Position numbers and translations under genes: made by a program | Notes under the pieces: model-generated | Databases searched by the model: none | Seen by the model: the letters and a program-made list of their open reading frames with translations, nothing else | What the model was told of the DNA's origin: nothing | Assembly: GCA_020426575.1 (NCBI GenBank) | Contig: JAGQPT010000351.1 | Coordinates: 1-32,424, forward strand | Direction: 5' to 3' | Source: Planctomycetales bacterium | GTDB taxonomy: Bacteria > Planctomycetota > Planctomycetia > Pirellulales > JAEUIK01 | Length of the DNA stretch: 32,424 nt | Shown here: positions 23,504 through 30,631 of the stretch, one piece after another | How positions within the stretch are numbered: the stretch's first letter is position 1 | Layout of the letters: every line of letters starts with the position of its first letter

Positions 23504-25774
23504 TTACGGCGCAGCGTCTTCATTCGGATATACGACGATGTTATCGAGAAAGATCTCGGCGTCGGTGGCGTTGCCAAACAGCCCCGGCGACCCCACCCGG
23601 TTCGGGCTCGTGTCGGCCGCCGTGATCGTCCATTCGTCAGGTTCGGGCTCGTCGCGCGGCCAAACCTTACCGGAAATCACCGCGACGTCGTCCTGGTTCT
23701 CCGCCCGCAGCTTCATGCGGTACCAGACGTCGGGTTGCCACTCGAACGGCACGTTGACCGCCATTCTCAACTGCGGCGCCCACGTGCGAATCTGCAACTG
23801 ACGGCTCGCCCCCATCATGTCGAACGTGTAGCGCTGGGCGACCAATCCGATGTCCGGCATCTTGTCGTCGCGAATCGAACCACGCACGTCGGCCTCGATC
23901 GTGTAGTCGTGCAGGTCGGTTTGCCCCATGAACGCCTGGCTCCGCGTCCCCTTGGGAATCGTCGTCACCTTGACCATCACCGGGTTGCCGTCGACGTCGC
24001 GGATCTGGTGGCGATACCGGGCGCCCACCCAGGTGATCGGCACTTCGCCCGCCGAGAAGTCGAACTGCCAGGGCAGATCGGGCACGACACGCACGCGTGC
24101 CGATCCGCTGAGATCACCCACTTTGGCCGTCACGGTCACAGCGTAGTGGCCTTGATCCTCGGCTGTGAACGTGCCGGTCGAAGCGTCGATCTGACCACCG
24201 CCGGCCACGCTGAACTCGGCCCGCGCGTCATCAACTCGTTGACCGCGCGCGTTGAACAGCCGCACGCGGTAGTCGATTTCATCGCCAGGGCGCACCAATG
24301 CTTCGGCCGGCACGACCTGCACCCAGGCCGGCTCGGGGTCGTCCGTCACAGGCGCCTCCTGCGGCTGAGGCGGCGCCGGATTGACGCCAGTCTCGGCGTC
24401 GGGGTCGCCGATGCAGTACAGCGCCTGCCCGGTGGGAATGTAAATCCTGCCGTGCGAGACAATCGGCGAACCGTTGCAACTGTCGCCCTTGAGCCGCTGG
24501 GTGTGGACTACTTCGACACCGTCAGGTCCACCCGGCCTGAGAATCCAGAGCCGCCCGTTGGCCTCGTTCGCATAAATCTTCCCGTCGGCGTATAACAGAC
24601 TCGCCCGCATCACCGTGCCGAGTTTCTTCGGCCGATCCAACAGGGTCTGCCCGGTGGCGACGTCCACCACGTCGAGCCCGCCGCGGTCTTCGGCGACGTA
24701 GAGTTTGCCGTCAACCAGCAACGGTGAACTCTTGCCGACCATCAATTCCTTGATGATCCAGAGTTCGCCGCCGTTCGCAGCCAGGTCGCCGGTGAGCGTG
24801 CCGTCCAGCGCCACCACGGCGCCCATCGTCACGTCGTCCATGTTCTCTTCGCTCTGCCCCATGTAGACTCGGCCCGCCTCGTCGACGATCGGCGATACGT
24901 TCAATCCACGGCGGGAGAATTGGTAGTTCCAAACCTCTTTGCCGGTGCGGGGCTGGAAGGCGTACACGCCGCCGTCACCCGAACCGAAGATCATCAGCGC
25001 CTGACCGTTGATCACCGCGATCACCGGCGTGCTGTACGTCGTGTCGTCGGGCAGCGGACGCGTGCCGTTGAACCAGACGATCTCGCCGGTGTTCTTGTCC
25101 ATTGCCACGAGCTGATGCGACGGCTTGGCCTTGTCGCCCCAGCCGATCACTACCGAACTGGTGATCACCAGGTCGTCGAACAACACTGGCGTGTTGGTGC
25201 GGCCGCCGTACGTGCTCAAGAAACCAAGCTCTTCGCTGAGCGAGCGGCTCCAAACGGTTTCGCCCGTGTTGGCATCGATGCAGAGGAACAAGTCGCCCAC
25301 GCCCTGGGCGTAGATGCGCTCGCCGACGGGATCGCCGACCAGGCTCGCCCACCCCACTCGTTCACCCGGCACGTCGGACGAGAAGACGTTGAAGCGATTC
25401 TCCCAGAGGGTCTCGCCGGTGGCGGCGTCGGCGCAGACGACGCGCTCGCCTTCTTCGGGAGTGCCGGCGGCGGCGCGGTTGATCATGTAGACGCGGCCAT
25501 GCATCACGATCGGCGTCGAGATGCCGCCCATCTCTTCATTGGCCCAAATCAGGTTTTCGCCGTCGGGGCTCCAACTGTCGACCAGTCCCGTCTCGAGCGA
25601 CACGCCGTTCTGATACGGCCCACGCCAGCTCGTCCAGTCGAGCGGATCGACCTCGCCGGCAACGAGTTGCGGTCCGCCCCACCACAGTCGGGCGGCGGCA
25701 AGAGTCAGTAATAGTGACGAGACAACGACGGCGCAGCGCATGCGCGCGGATTTTACATGCATCGGTCGGCTCAT
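23504..25774 (-). CDS. Secreted PQQ-type beta-propeller with C-terminal concanavalin-like domain
   Basis: 756 aa from the ATG at 25774; ATGs at 25762 and 25741 are alternatives nearer the signal sequence MRCAVVVSSLLLTLAAARLW. The propeller spans about residues 35-450, opening WTSWRGPYQNGVS with repeated PIVMHGRVYMIN, CADAATGETLWENR, CIDANTGETVWSR and MDKNTGEIVWFNG blades. A Pro-rich linker (PAPPQPQEAPVTDDPEP) is followed by a beta-sandwich, Big/cadherin-like domain (LVRPGDEIDYRVRLFNARG). The last ~190 residues are a LamG/DUF1080-like jelly roll (HDYTIEADVRG, FEWQPDVWYRMKLRAEN, AEIFLDNIVVYPNED). A periplasmic or surface location is likely, perhaps carbohydrate or polymer binding. It is the first gene of the propeller pair. 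Confidence 0.88.
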   Translation of the reverse strand: MSRPMHVKSARMRCAVVVSSLLLTLAAARLWWGGPQLVAGEVDPLDWTSWRGPYQNGVSLETGLVDSWSPDGENLIWANEEMGGISTPIVMHGRVYMINRAAAGTPEEGERVVCADAATGETLWENRFNVFSSDVPGERVGWASLVGDPVGERIYAQGVGDLFLCIDANTGETVWSRSLSEELGFLSTYGGRTNTPVLFDDLVITSSVVIGWGDKAKPSHQLVAMDKNTGEIVWFNGTRPLPDDTTYSTPVIAVINGQALMIFGSGDGGVYAFQPRTGKEVWNYQFSRRGLNVSPIVDEAGRVYMGQSEENMDDVTMGAVVALDGTLTGDLAANGGELWIIKELMVGKSSPLLVDGKLYVAEDRGGLDVVDVATGQTLLDRPKKLGTVMRASLLYADGKIYANEANGRLWILRPGGPDGVEVVHTQRLKGDSCNGSPIVSHGRIYIPTGQALYCIGDPDAETGVNPAPPQPQEAPVTDDPEPAWVQVVPAEALVRPGDEIDYRVRLFNARGQRVDDARAEFSVAGGGQIDASTGTFTAEDQGHYAVTVTAKVGDLSGSARVRVVPDLPWQFDFSAGEVPITWVGARYRHQIRDVDGNPVMVKVTTIPKGTRSQAFMGQTDLHDYTIEADVRGSIRDDKMPDIGLVAQRYTFDMMGASRQLQIRTWAPQLRMAVNVPFEWQPDVWYRMKLRAENQDDVAVISGKVWPRDEPEPDEWTITAADTSPNRVGSPGLFGNATDAEIFLDNIVVYPNEDAAP

Positions 25775-26280
25775 GACAAACAAGGAAGGTCGTCCGGTTG
25801 GGCGGGTTGGGAGGGCTCAGGCGTGTCATTCTAACATACGACGGCGACATACGGCGGGCAAGCAGCCTGACCAAGGGCATGCCACGCAATACCCCGTGGG
25901 AAACTCGACTTTCGCCGCGAATTTGCCTCCCGACGACTGCGTGCGGCACCCCCAATAAGGGTCACCCCTTAGCGATGAATGCAGTGAGTCCCAACGATGT
26001 TTTCTTCGCGTCCGACACTCCCGAGTATCGCCCACTCGGAGAGTTTGTCCCGACCTGGGCAGCGGGCCCGTTCCCTCGGCGAGTTCATTCCCCTGAACCG
26101 TGTCCCGTAGGGCAAGGGCGGCCTGACCGTTCGCTTGTTCGCCGAAGGCCGCGATGACCCAATCCCCGAACCGGCGCGTCTGTCCGGCGTCGGAGTCCTC
26201 GTCGGTTTCGGCGCGCTTCCCACGCTCACCGGCTGCCGCCCGCGGGGGTTGAGTACCAGTGGTACCTTCTTTCAACGGGA
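25775..26280. other. Gene-free spacer upstream of propeller genes
   Basis: 506 bp. It must carry the promoter of the propeller genes; TAGAAT near 25830-25840 on the minus strand is a possible -10 but has no well-spaced -35. A small inverted repeat TAAGGG-TCAC-CCCTTA lies near 25957-25972. Minus-strand frames across the spacer (for example one reading RDKLSEWAILGSVGREEN) have protein-like stretches but no ribosome site or recognised family. They could be a decayed gene or an intergenic repeat. Confidence 0.35.
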
Positions 26281-26652
26281 TCAGTCGAACCACTCGTCGG
26301 CGGGATCGAACTCGGGCACCACGATGTTCAGCACGCGCATCCGCCCGATGGCCCGGTGTCGCACCCCTGGCGGAATCACCACGCACATACCAGCGCGAAC
26401 GTCGATCACCTCGTCGTCGAGTTGCAGCTGCGCCCCGGGGCCGCACTCCAGGAAGTAATACGTTTCAGTGAGCCGTCGGTGGTAGTGCAGCCGGGCATCT
26501 GCGCTGATCTCGACCTGGTGGATCGTGCCGGGAAAGGCATCATCGCCAGCGAATGCTCGACGGCTGCTGCCGCAGGGACAGGCGACCGATGGCACGTCGG
26601 CAAAATCGACCACCCGGGGCCGAAGCCGTTGGTTGGCGGCAGGTACACTCAC
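26281..26652 (-). CDS. Cupin-domain protein
   Basis: 123 aa from a GTG at 26652, supported by AAGGGGG 7 bases upstream. Single-domain cupin: motif 1 ARLHYHRRLTETYYFLECG carries the metal-type H-x-H and Glu, and motif 2 is VRAGMCVVIPPGVRHRAIG with the second His. A Cys-x-Cys (VACPCGSS) sits in the N-terminal arm. It is probably a soluble metal-binding enzyme or sensor; the substrate is unknown. The sequence directly upstream carries a 17-bp-period repeat array and a 13-bp tandem duplication that may control it. Confidence 0.87.
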   Translation of the reverse strand: MSVPAANQRLRPRVVDFADVPSVACPCGSSRRAFAGDDAFPGTIHQVEISADARLHYHRRLTETYYFLECGPGAQLQLDDEVIDVRAGMCVVIPPGVRHRAIGRMRVLNIVVPEFDPADEWFD

Positions 26653-26676
26653 CGGCGGTCCCCCTTGATGTTCAAA

Positions 26677-26737
26677 TGCGATCGGCGATCTAGTGCGATC
26701 GGCTTTCAGGTGCGATCAACGTTGAGGTGCGGCTCTC
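26677..26737. repeat. 17-bp-period tandem repeat
   Basis: TGCGATC begins at 26677, 26694 and 26711, and TGCGGCT at 26728, giving an exact 17-bp spacing. Conserved flanks TTCAGG/TTGAGG precede the later units. The array lies 25-85 bp upstream of the cupin start on the minus strand. Confidence 0.7.
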
Positions 26738-26767
26738 GGACAAGACGGCGTCGCCGCACAGCGTCAC

Positions 26768-26792
26768 AGTACGTCATCAGAGTACGTCATCA
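26768..26792. repeat. 13-bp tandem duplication
   Basis: AGTACGTCATCA occurs twice, at 26768-26779 and 26781-26792, separated by one G. Confidence 0.75.
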
Positions 26793-27579
26793 CGGTAGCC
26801 GTTGCCAATTGCGCAGCGGTTGGCCACCTTGTGGCACTCCGGCGCGGCACCGTCGTTGTGTCGGCACCGCTCGGCGGCGCTGACCGTCAGGTGGCAACTG
26901 ACGCAGCGCAAGCCGGGCCGCCGACCGCACGATCGTTACATCCTACCAATCGGGCGTCGGTCGCGGCGAGCCGGTCGGCGTTGCCGGCTGCGAAATCGGC
27001 GACGGATCGGCTCGGCGGCGAAACTTTTTCTCGATCGGCCGAATTCGCCGTGTGGAACTTTGCGGGCGCGTTTGCCGCGCGGGGGTTCTAGCTGTTCCTT
27101 CCGGGCAAGCTGTGCGGGCAAAAAACGCAGCTACAACCGCTACGTCTTCACCACATTCCGGAGGCGGCAGTGTCAACGCAACAGGACCACTAAACCATTG
27201 GCAGAAAATTACTTCCGACCCCTCAAGGCCCATTTTGACGGCAGCCGATACGGTAGGTGTCCCATGACATCACCCCGCGTTGGTGCGGTCAGTCGTGGAT
27301 GAGGATGAGAGCGGCAGGTGACCGAGGACCCAGTGACGAGTCCGAGGAACGGCTCGACGGCCCTGCCCAGCAGTTAACCAGATGAACCGCGGGCGTACGC
27401 CCCACGCAATCCCACCTGGCACACTCCACAACGCCTACCCCAGCAGGGCTTCCACGGACCGGAAGCCACCGAAAACACCGAATCAGATTCGCCTGGAGCC
27501 CCGCGCTCGAGGCAGCTGACTGTGCAGTCCGTTGTGGGAAACGTGCGAACCCCGGTTCGAGTAGAGGAGACGTTGCTCG

Positions 27580-28407
27580 ATGAAGTGGAAAGTCCTGTTA
27601 GGAACGGTTGTGTTGAGTGTTGGCTTGTGTAGCCAAAGCTTCGGTTTCGAGCTTCTCGACCGGATGCTGGGAATCAACTCCCATGGCTGCAATAGCGGCT
27701 GCTGCGAGACCTCGTGCTGCGAGCCGTCTTGCTGCGAGCCGTCCTGCTGTGAGCCCGCCTGCTGCGAGCCGGCGTGCTGTGAACCGACTTGCTGTGAAGC
27801 GGCATCGTGCTGCGAGCCCAGCTGCTGCGAAGCCGCCTCGTGCGGTTCTTGCGGTGGTTGCGACGCCTGCAGCTCGTGCGACAGCTGCAGCTCGTGCAAC
27901 AGCTGTGGCTCGTGCAACAAGTGCGGTGGCTGCGGCCTGTTCGACGGCCTGGCTGGCTTGTTCGATTGTGGCCACTGCTGCAAGAAGAGCTGCTGCGAGC
28001 CTAGCTGCTGCGAAGCCGCTTGCGAGCCCACCTGCTGTGAAGCCGCTGCCTGCGATTCGTGCGGCGGTTGCGACAGCTGCAGCTCGTGCGATTCGTGCAA
28101 CAGCTGCTGCAAGAAGCGTCACTGCGGTTTCGACCTGTTCGGCCTCTTCAAATGCAAGAAGAGCTGCTGCAAGTCGAGCTGCGGCGGATGCGACAGCTGC
28201 TGCGGCGGTTGCGACAGCTGCGCCTCGTGCGATAGCTGTGGCGGTGGCTGCACCAGCTGCGGTGGCGGTGCCACGGCAACCGACGGTGGCGATGCCGCCC
28301 CGATGCCGCCGGCCCCCATGCCCGACGCCTCGGCGTCGATCAACAGCGGTCGTCAAATCTACCGCGCCAACGCCAGCGGCAGTGTCGTGCGTCGTCACTA
28401 TCGCTAA
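27580..28407 (+). CDS. Secreted modular cysteine-rich protein
   Basis: 275 aa, start ATG at 27580 with GAGGAG about 10 bases upstream. The N-terminal signal MKWKVLLGTVVLSVGLCSQS is followed by FELLDRMLG. About 63 of 275 residues are Cys. Modules are: A1 (residues 41-87), repeats of CCEP(S/A/T); B1 (88-118), repeats of two residues plus Cys (SCGGCDACSSCDSC type); hydrophobic bridge GLFDGLAGLFDCGHCCKKSCC (119-139); A2 (138-157); B2 (158-177); second bridge GFDLFGLFKCKKSCC (183-197); and B3 (198-227). The tail is Cys-free, with a Met/Pro-rich spacer (APMPPAPMPDASASI) and a basic end. Disulfide cross-linked envelope material or metal binding is plausible; cysteine-rich wall proteins are known in planctomycetes, but this exact repeat is not one I can name. 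A strong terminator follows. Confidence 0.88.
   Translation: MKWKVLLGTVVLSVGLCSQSFGFELLDRMLGINSHGCNSGCCETSCCEPSCCEPSCCEPACCEPACCEPTCCEAASCCEPSCCEAASCGSCGGCDACSSCDSCSSCNSCGSCNKCGGCGLFDGLAGLFDCGHCCKKSCCEPSCCEAACEPTCCEAAACDSCGGCDSCSSCDSCNSCCKKRHCGFDLFGLFKCKKSCCKSSCGGCDSCCGGCDSCASCDSCGGGCTSCGGGATATDGGDAAPMPPAPMPDASASINSGRQIYRANASGSVVRRHYR
27700..27789 (+). repeat. 15-bp coding minisatellite in the Cys-rich gene
   Basis: Six consecutive 15-bp units of the form TGCTGCGAGCCNNCN encode CCExx. Synonymous changes between units (TGC/TGT, GAG/GAA) show the copies are not all recent. Confidence 0.75.
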
Positions 28408-28428
28408 GACTTAGGCTGCTGTGAACCC

Positions 28429-28474
28429 AGCGGGCCTGCCTCGGCAAATCGCCGAAGCAGGCCCGCTTTTTTTT
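28429..28474 (+). terminator. Rho-independent terminator of the Cys-rich gene
   Basis: A 17-bp stem with one mismatch (arms 28429-28445 and 28451-28467, AGCGGGCCTGC.../...GCAGGCCCGCT), a 5-base loop and a run of eight T (28467-28474). It starts 22 bp after the stop codon. Confidence 0.92.
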
Positions 28475-28510
28475 GCGCCCCCTGTGTGCGTCGCCCTCTT
28501 ACCCGGCAAA

Positions 28511-28550
28511 CAAAAAGCGGCGCATCCACCGTCGAGATGAACGCGCCGCT
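28511..28550 (-). terminator. Rho-independent terminator of the one-heme protein gene
   Basis: In minus-strand sense, the stem AGCGGCGC/GCGCCGCT (28543-28550 with 28516-28523) encloses a 19-base loop and runs straight into TTTTT. It lies 38 bp after the stop of the minus-strand gene and back-to-back with the plus-strand terminator. Confidence 0.7.
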
Positions 28551-28587
28551 GTGATCGTGTCAAACGCTCCGCCGCTTTGCGGTCGCC

Positions 28588-29046
28588 CTACTCTTCTTTC
28601 TTCTCGACGACTTCCTGCGGCAGCTTGCCCGCCTTGATCCGCTCGCCAAAGGTTTCGCCCGTCGGTGACTTCTCTTCTTCGGCCTTCTTGAAGGCCTCGT
28701 CGAGCTCCTTGAGGATCTTGTCTTCTTCGGCGGCCTTGAGCGCCGCGGACTCGTCCGCGTCGGCGCCGGTGTCGTTGGCCGCCTTGAGGCGCGCGGCAGC
28801 GTCGCCCGGGATAAACTCGGCCAACACTTTGCCGTAGTCGTTGTTCACGTCCTTCTTCTCACCCTTGACGTGACACGTGTTGCACTTTGCTTTTCTGAAT
28901 TCCGCCTTGAGTGAGTCGCTGTCGCTGTTTTTGACGTACTTCTCTTCGAAGGCCTTGCTGAACTTCGGCATCGCGCTGGCCGTCGAGATGCTCAACACGA
29001 GTACGCCCAGTGCGACACAGGTCACCGTGAACAATTGTTTCATCAT
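28588..29046 (-). CDS. Small secreted one-heme c-type cytochrome-like protein
   Basis: 152 aa, or 151 from the second ATG at 29043. The signal peptide MMKQLFTVTCVALGVLVLSI ends in STASA, giving a mature start MPKFSKAFEEKYV. One heme-c attachment site, CNTCH, lies at residues 55-59, followed by VKGEKKDVNNDYGKVLAEF. After that the protein is highly charged and helical (Ala/Glu/Lys/Asp-rich to the C-terminus EVVEKKEE). No Met or His follows CNTCH, so no ordinary distal heme ligand is available on that side; His59 would be the proximal ligand. It is a periplasmic electron carrier or sensor, or a structural heme protein. It is convergent with the Cys-rich gene. Confidence 0.82.
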   Translation of the reverse strand: MMKQLFTVTCVALGVLVLSISTASAMPKFSKAFEEKYVKNSDSDSLKAEFRKAKCNTCHVKGEKKDVNNDYGKVLAEFIPGDAAARLKAANDTGADADESAALKAAEEDKILKELDEAFKKAEEEKSPTGETFGERIKAGKLPQEVVEKKEE

Positions 29047-29263
29047 CGCTGTTTTTCACCTGTCCGTTTCAGTAGTCGAGGGACCCTCACGCGCGATCGT
29101 GCGAAGCGGCGGAGCAGCCCGGCGCGGGGCCCCATCACGTCGCAGATCGACCTCTCAGTCTATTTGCTCCGCAGCCGGCTCGCCAGCGCCTCGCCCATCC
29201 GAGCGGCCAAGATCGACGGCATCACGCCGCCTGGCAACGACTTGCGCCTCACCGTAGCCGTCG

Positions 29264-30466
29264 CTAACCACGCCGCTGCTCGACGAGGCTCGCCGCGAAC
29301 CCGGTCAAATCACCCCGCTCGCGGCACAACGATTCGAGCAACGTCAACTCGCCGCTCGCCGCCCCCAGTTGCAACAGCGACGGCGCCCAACCGCTGGTCG
29401 GCGTTCCCGGCGGCAACATCGTCGCCAAAGCTCGCATCGCCTCGGCAGGGCGGCCACAGCGAGCCAACAGCACGACGTAGGCCTCGACCGGCAACGAACC
29501 GTGCGCCGCCGGGTCGAGCGACTCGGCCGCATCGCGAAAGAACGCCAACGCCGCGTCGACCTCTTCGCCCAACGCCGCCCGAAACCAGTGCCCGTGCGAC
29601 GGATAAACCTCGGCGAACGGCTCTTCGCCGGGAAACTGGTACTGCGGATCGAGCCGGCGGCCGTACTCTGTCAGATCAATGGCCAACTGCAGCGTCCGCT
29701 CATCATCCGCGTCGCCCGCTTCGAGCGAACGGGCGAACCGCACCACCGCGCCGAGATGCGACGCGTCGATGTGGTAGTTCCCCCCCTCGAGCAGTTCCGG
29801 GCGCGCCGTGATCAGGGGAGCGATCCGCTCGTCATCGCCGTGGGGCGCGACGATCGGGACTTCATCGCCACAGCCGTCGCGGCGACGAATGTCGGACTTG
29901 ACGTTGGTCAACAACTCGCCGTGCACGTGCCGCACGAGCACGCTGACCACGCGCCGGCGATCGGCGGCGGGCATGGCACCCCCGTGCCCTTCAAACATGG
30001 TGATCGCGTTGCACGTGCCATAGTGGTCCAGCACGAGGCGGAAGCCGTACGCCGGATCGACCCCTTCACCCAACGCGATGTCGATCAACTGCTGGAGGTT
30101 GTCGTCGCCGACGCCGAGCTGGCGGAGTACAGCCGCCGCCTCGGCGCGTTCACCCAGTGGCCGCAGATACATCCACGACTCGTGGATCTTACCCGCCTCG
30201 AGCAACAACATGCCGACTTCGCGGCAGGCATCGATGTAGGCCGACTCCGTGGCGTCGCGCTCATCCTCGGGCAGTTCGTCGAAGGTGCGGCTGGCAAGCA
30301 GCGGTTGCCCCAATCTCAGGCGCGACTGCATCAATCGCACGTCGAAGAGGTCGTGGTAGCGACGCTGGTCAATATAGTCCTGCGCCAACGCTTCCAACAA
30401 ATCGTCCCCCGAGGCCGAGTCGGCCAGCGCAGACAACCGGGCAAAGGCATCGGCGGTTTCACTCAA
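29264..30466 (-). CDS. Large helical hypothetical protein
   Basis: 400 aa from a TTG at 30466, with GGAG about 9 bases upstream. Almost entirely helical. The first ~130 residues look like TPR/HEAT-type repeats (DYIDQRRYHDLFDVRLMQSRLRLG, AYIDACREVGMLLLEAGKIHESWMYL). A central, more polar segment has HYGTCNAITMFEGHGGAM, HVHGELLTNVKSDI and GGNYHIDASHLGAVVRFAR. A repeat-like C-terminus follows (VYPSHGHWFRAALGEEVDAA..., VEAYVVLLARCGRPAEAMRAL). There is no signal peptide or membrane helix. The His-rich central segment might bind metal, but no enzyme family is recognised. It lies 218 bp upstream (minus-strand sense) of the one-heme protein gene. Confidence 0.72.
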   Translation of the reverse strand: MSETADAFARLSALADSASGDDLLEALAQDYIDQRRYHDLFDVRLMQSRLRLGQPLLASRTFDELPEDERDATESAYIDACREVGMLLLEAGKIHESWMYLRPLGERAEAAAVLRQLGVGDDNLQQLIDIALGEGVDPAYGFRLVLDHYGTCNAITMFEGHGGAMPAADRRRVVSVLVRHVHGELLTNVKSDIRRRDGCGDEVPIVAPHGDDERIAPLITARPELLEGGNYHIDASHLGAVVRFARSLEAGDADDERTLQLAIDLTEYGRRLDPQYQFPGEEPFAEVYPSHGHWFRAALGEEVDAALAFFRDAAESLDPAAHGSLPVEAYVVLLARCGRPAEAMRALATMLPPGTPTSGWAPSLLQLGAASGELTLLESLCRERGDLTGFAASLVEQRRG

Positions 30467-30631
30467 CGTGTTGTCTCCGCTACTGAAGCGTGTCCACGGC
30501 CTGTTGATGGGTGCAATTCCACTGTGTCATGGTAACAGTGCGCCGCGGCGGGGGCCACGGGCGTCGCGGCCAGCGCACCCCCACGCAAGACGTAACGACC
30601 TCGACGCACTCGATGCGTTACACTACTGGCC

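Larger units (their letters stand above)
26653..27579. other. Large gene-free region (927 bp)
   Basis: The longest non-coding stretch in the window. It contains the 17-bp-period array (26677-26737), the 13-bp tandem repeat (26768-26792), a GATGAG duplication near 27299-27310 and a small hairpin GACTG-TG-CAGTC near 27520. I saw no frame with a ribosome site and protein-like composition, and no tRNA, tmRNA, RNase P or 6S signature. The last ~100 bp must include the promoter of the Cys-rich gene. An unannotated small RNA is possible but not demonstrated. Confidence 0.4.

Noticed and set aside
21730-25711. Several plus-strand frames of 260-390 codons opposite the propeller genes
   Set aside because: Antisense shadows with Val/Asp/His/Arg bias; the minus-strand frames carry signal peptides and repeat blades.
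27290-27400. GAGTCCGAGGAAC-containing stretch resembling an RNase P signature
   Set aside because: The order and surrounding conserved elements of RNase P RNA are not present; treated as chance similarity.
27596-27660. Lipoprotein signal in the Cys-rich protein (Cys17 in VLSVGLCSQS)
   Set aside because: The residue before the Cys is Leu, not the small residue a lipobox needs; an ordinary signal peptide cleaved near SFG is more likely.
27483-28398. Minus-strand frames opposite the Cys-rich gene, one Gln/Ser/His-rich and one Ala/Thr-rich
   Set aside because: Their repeats are the mechanical complement of the TGC-rich minisatellite; no ribosome site or signal peptide.
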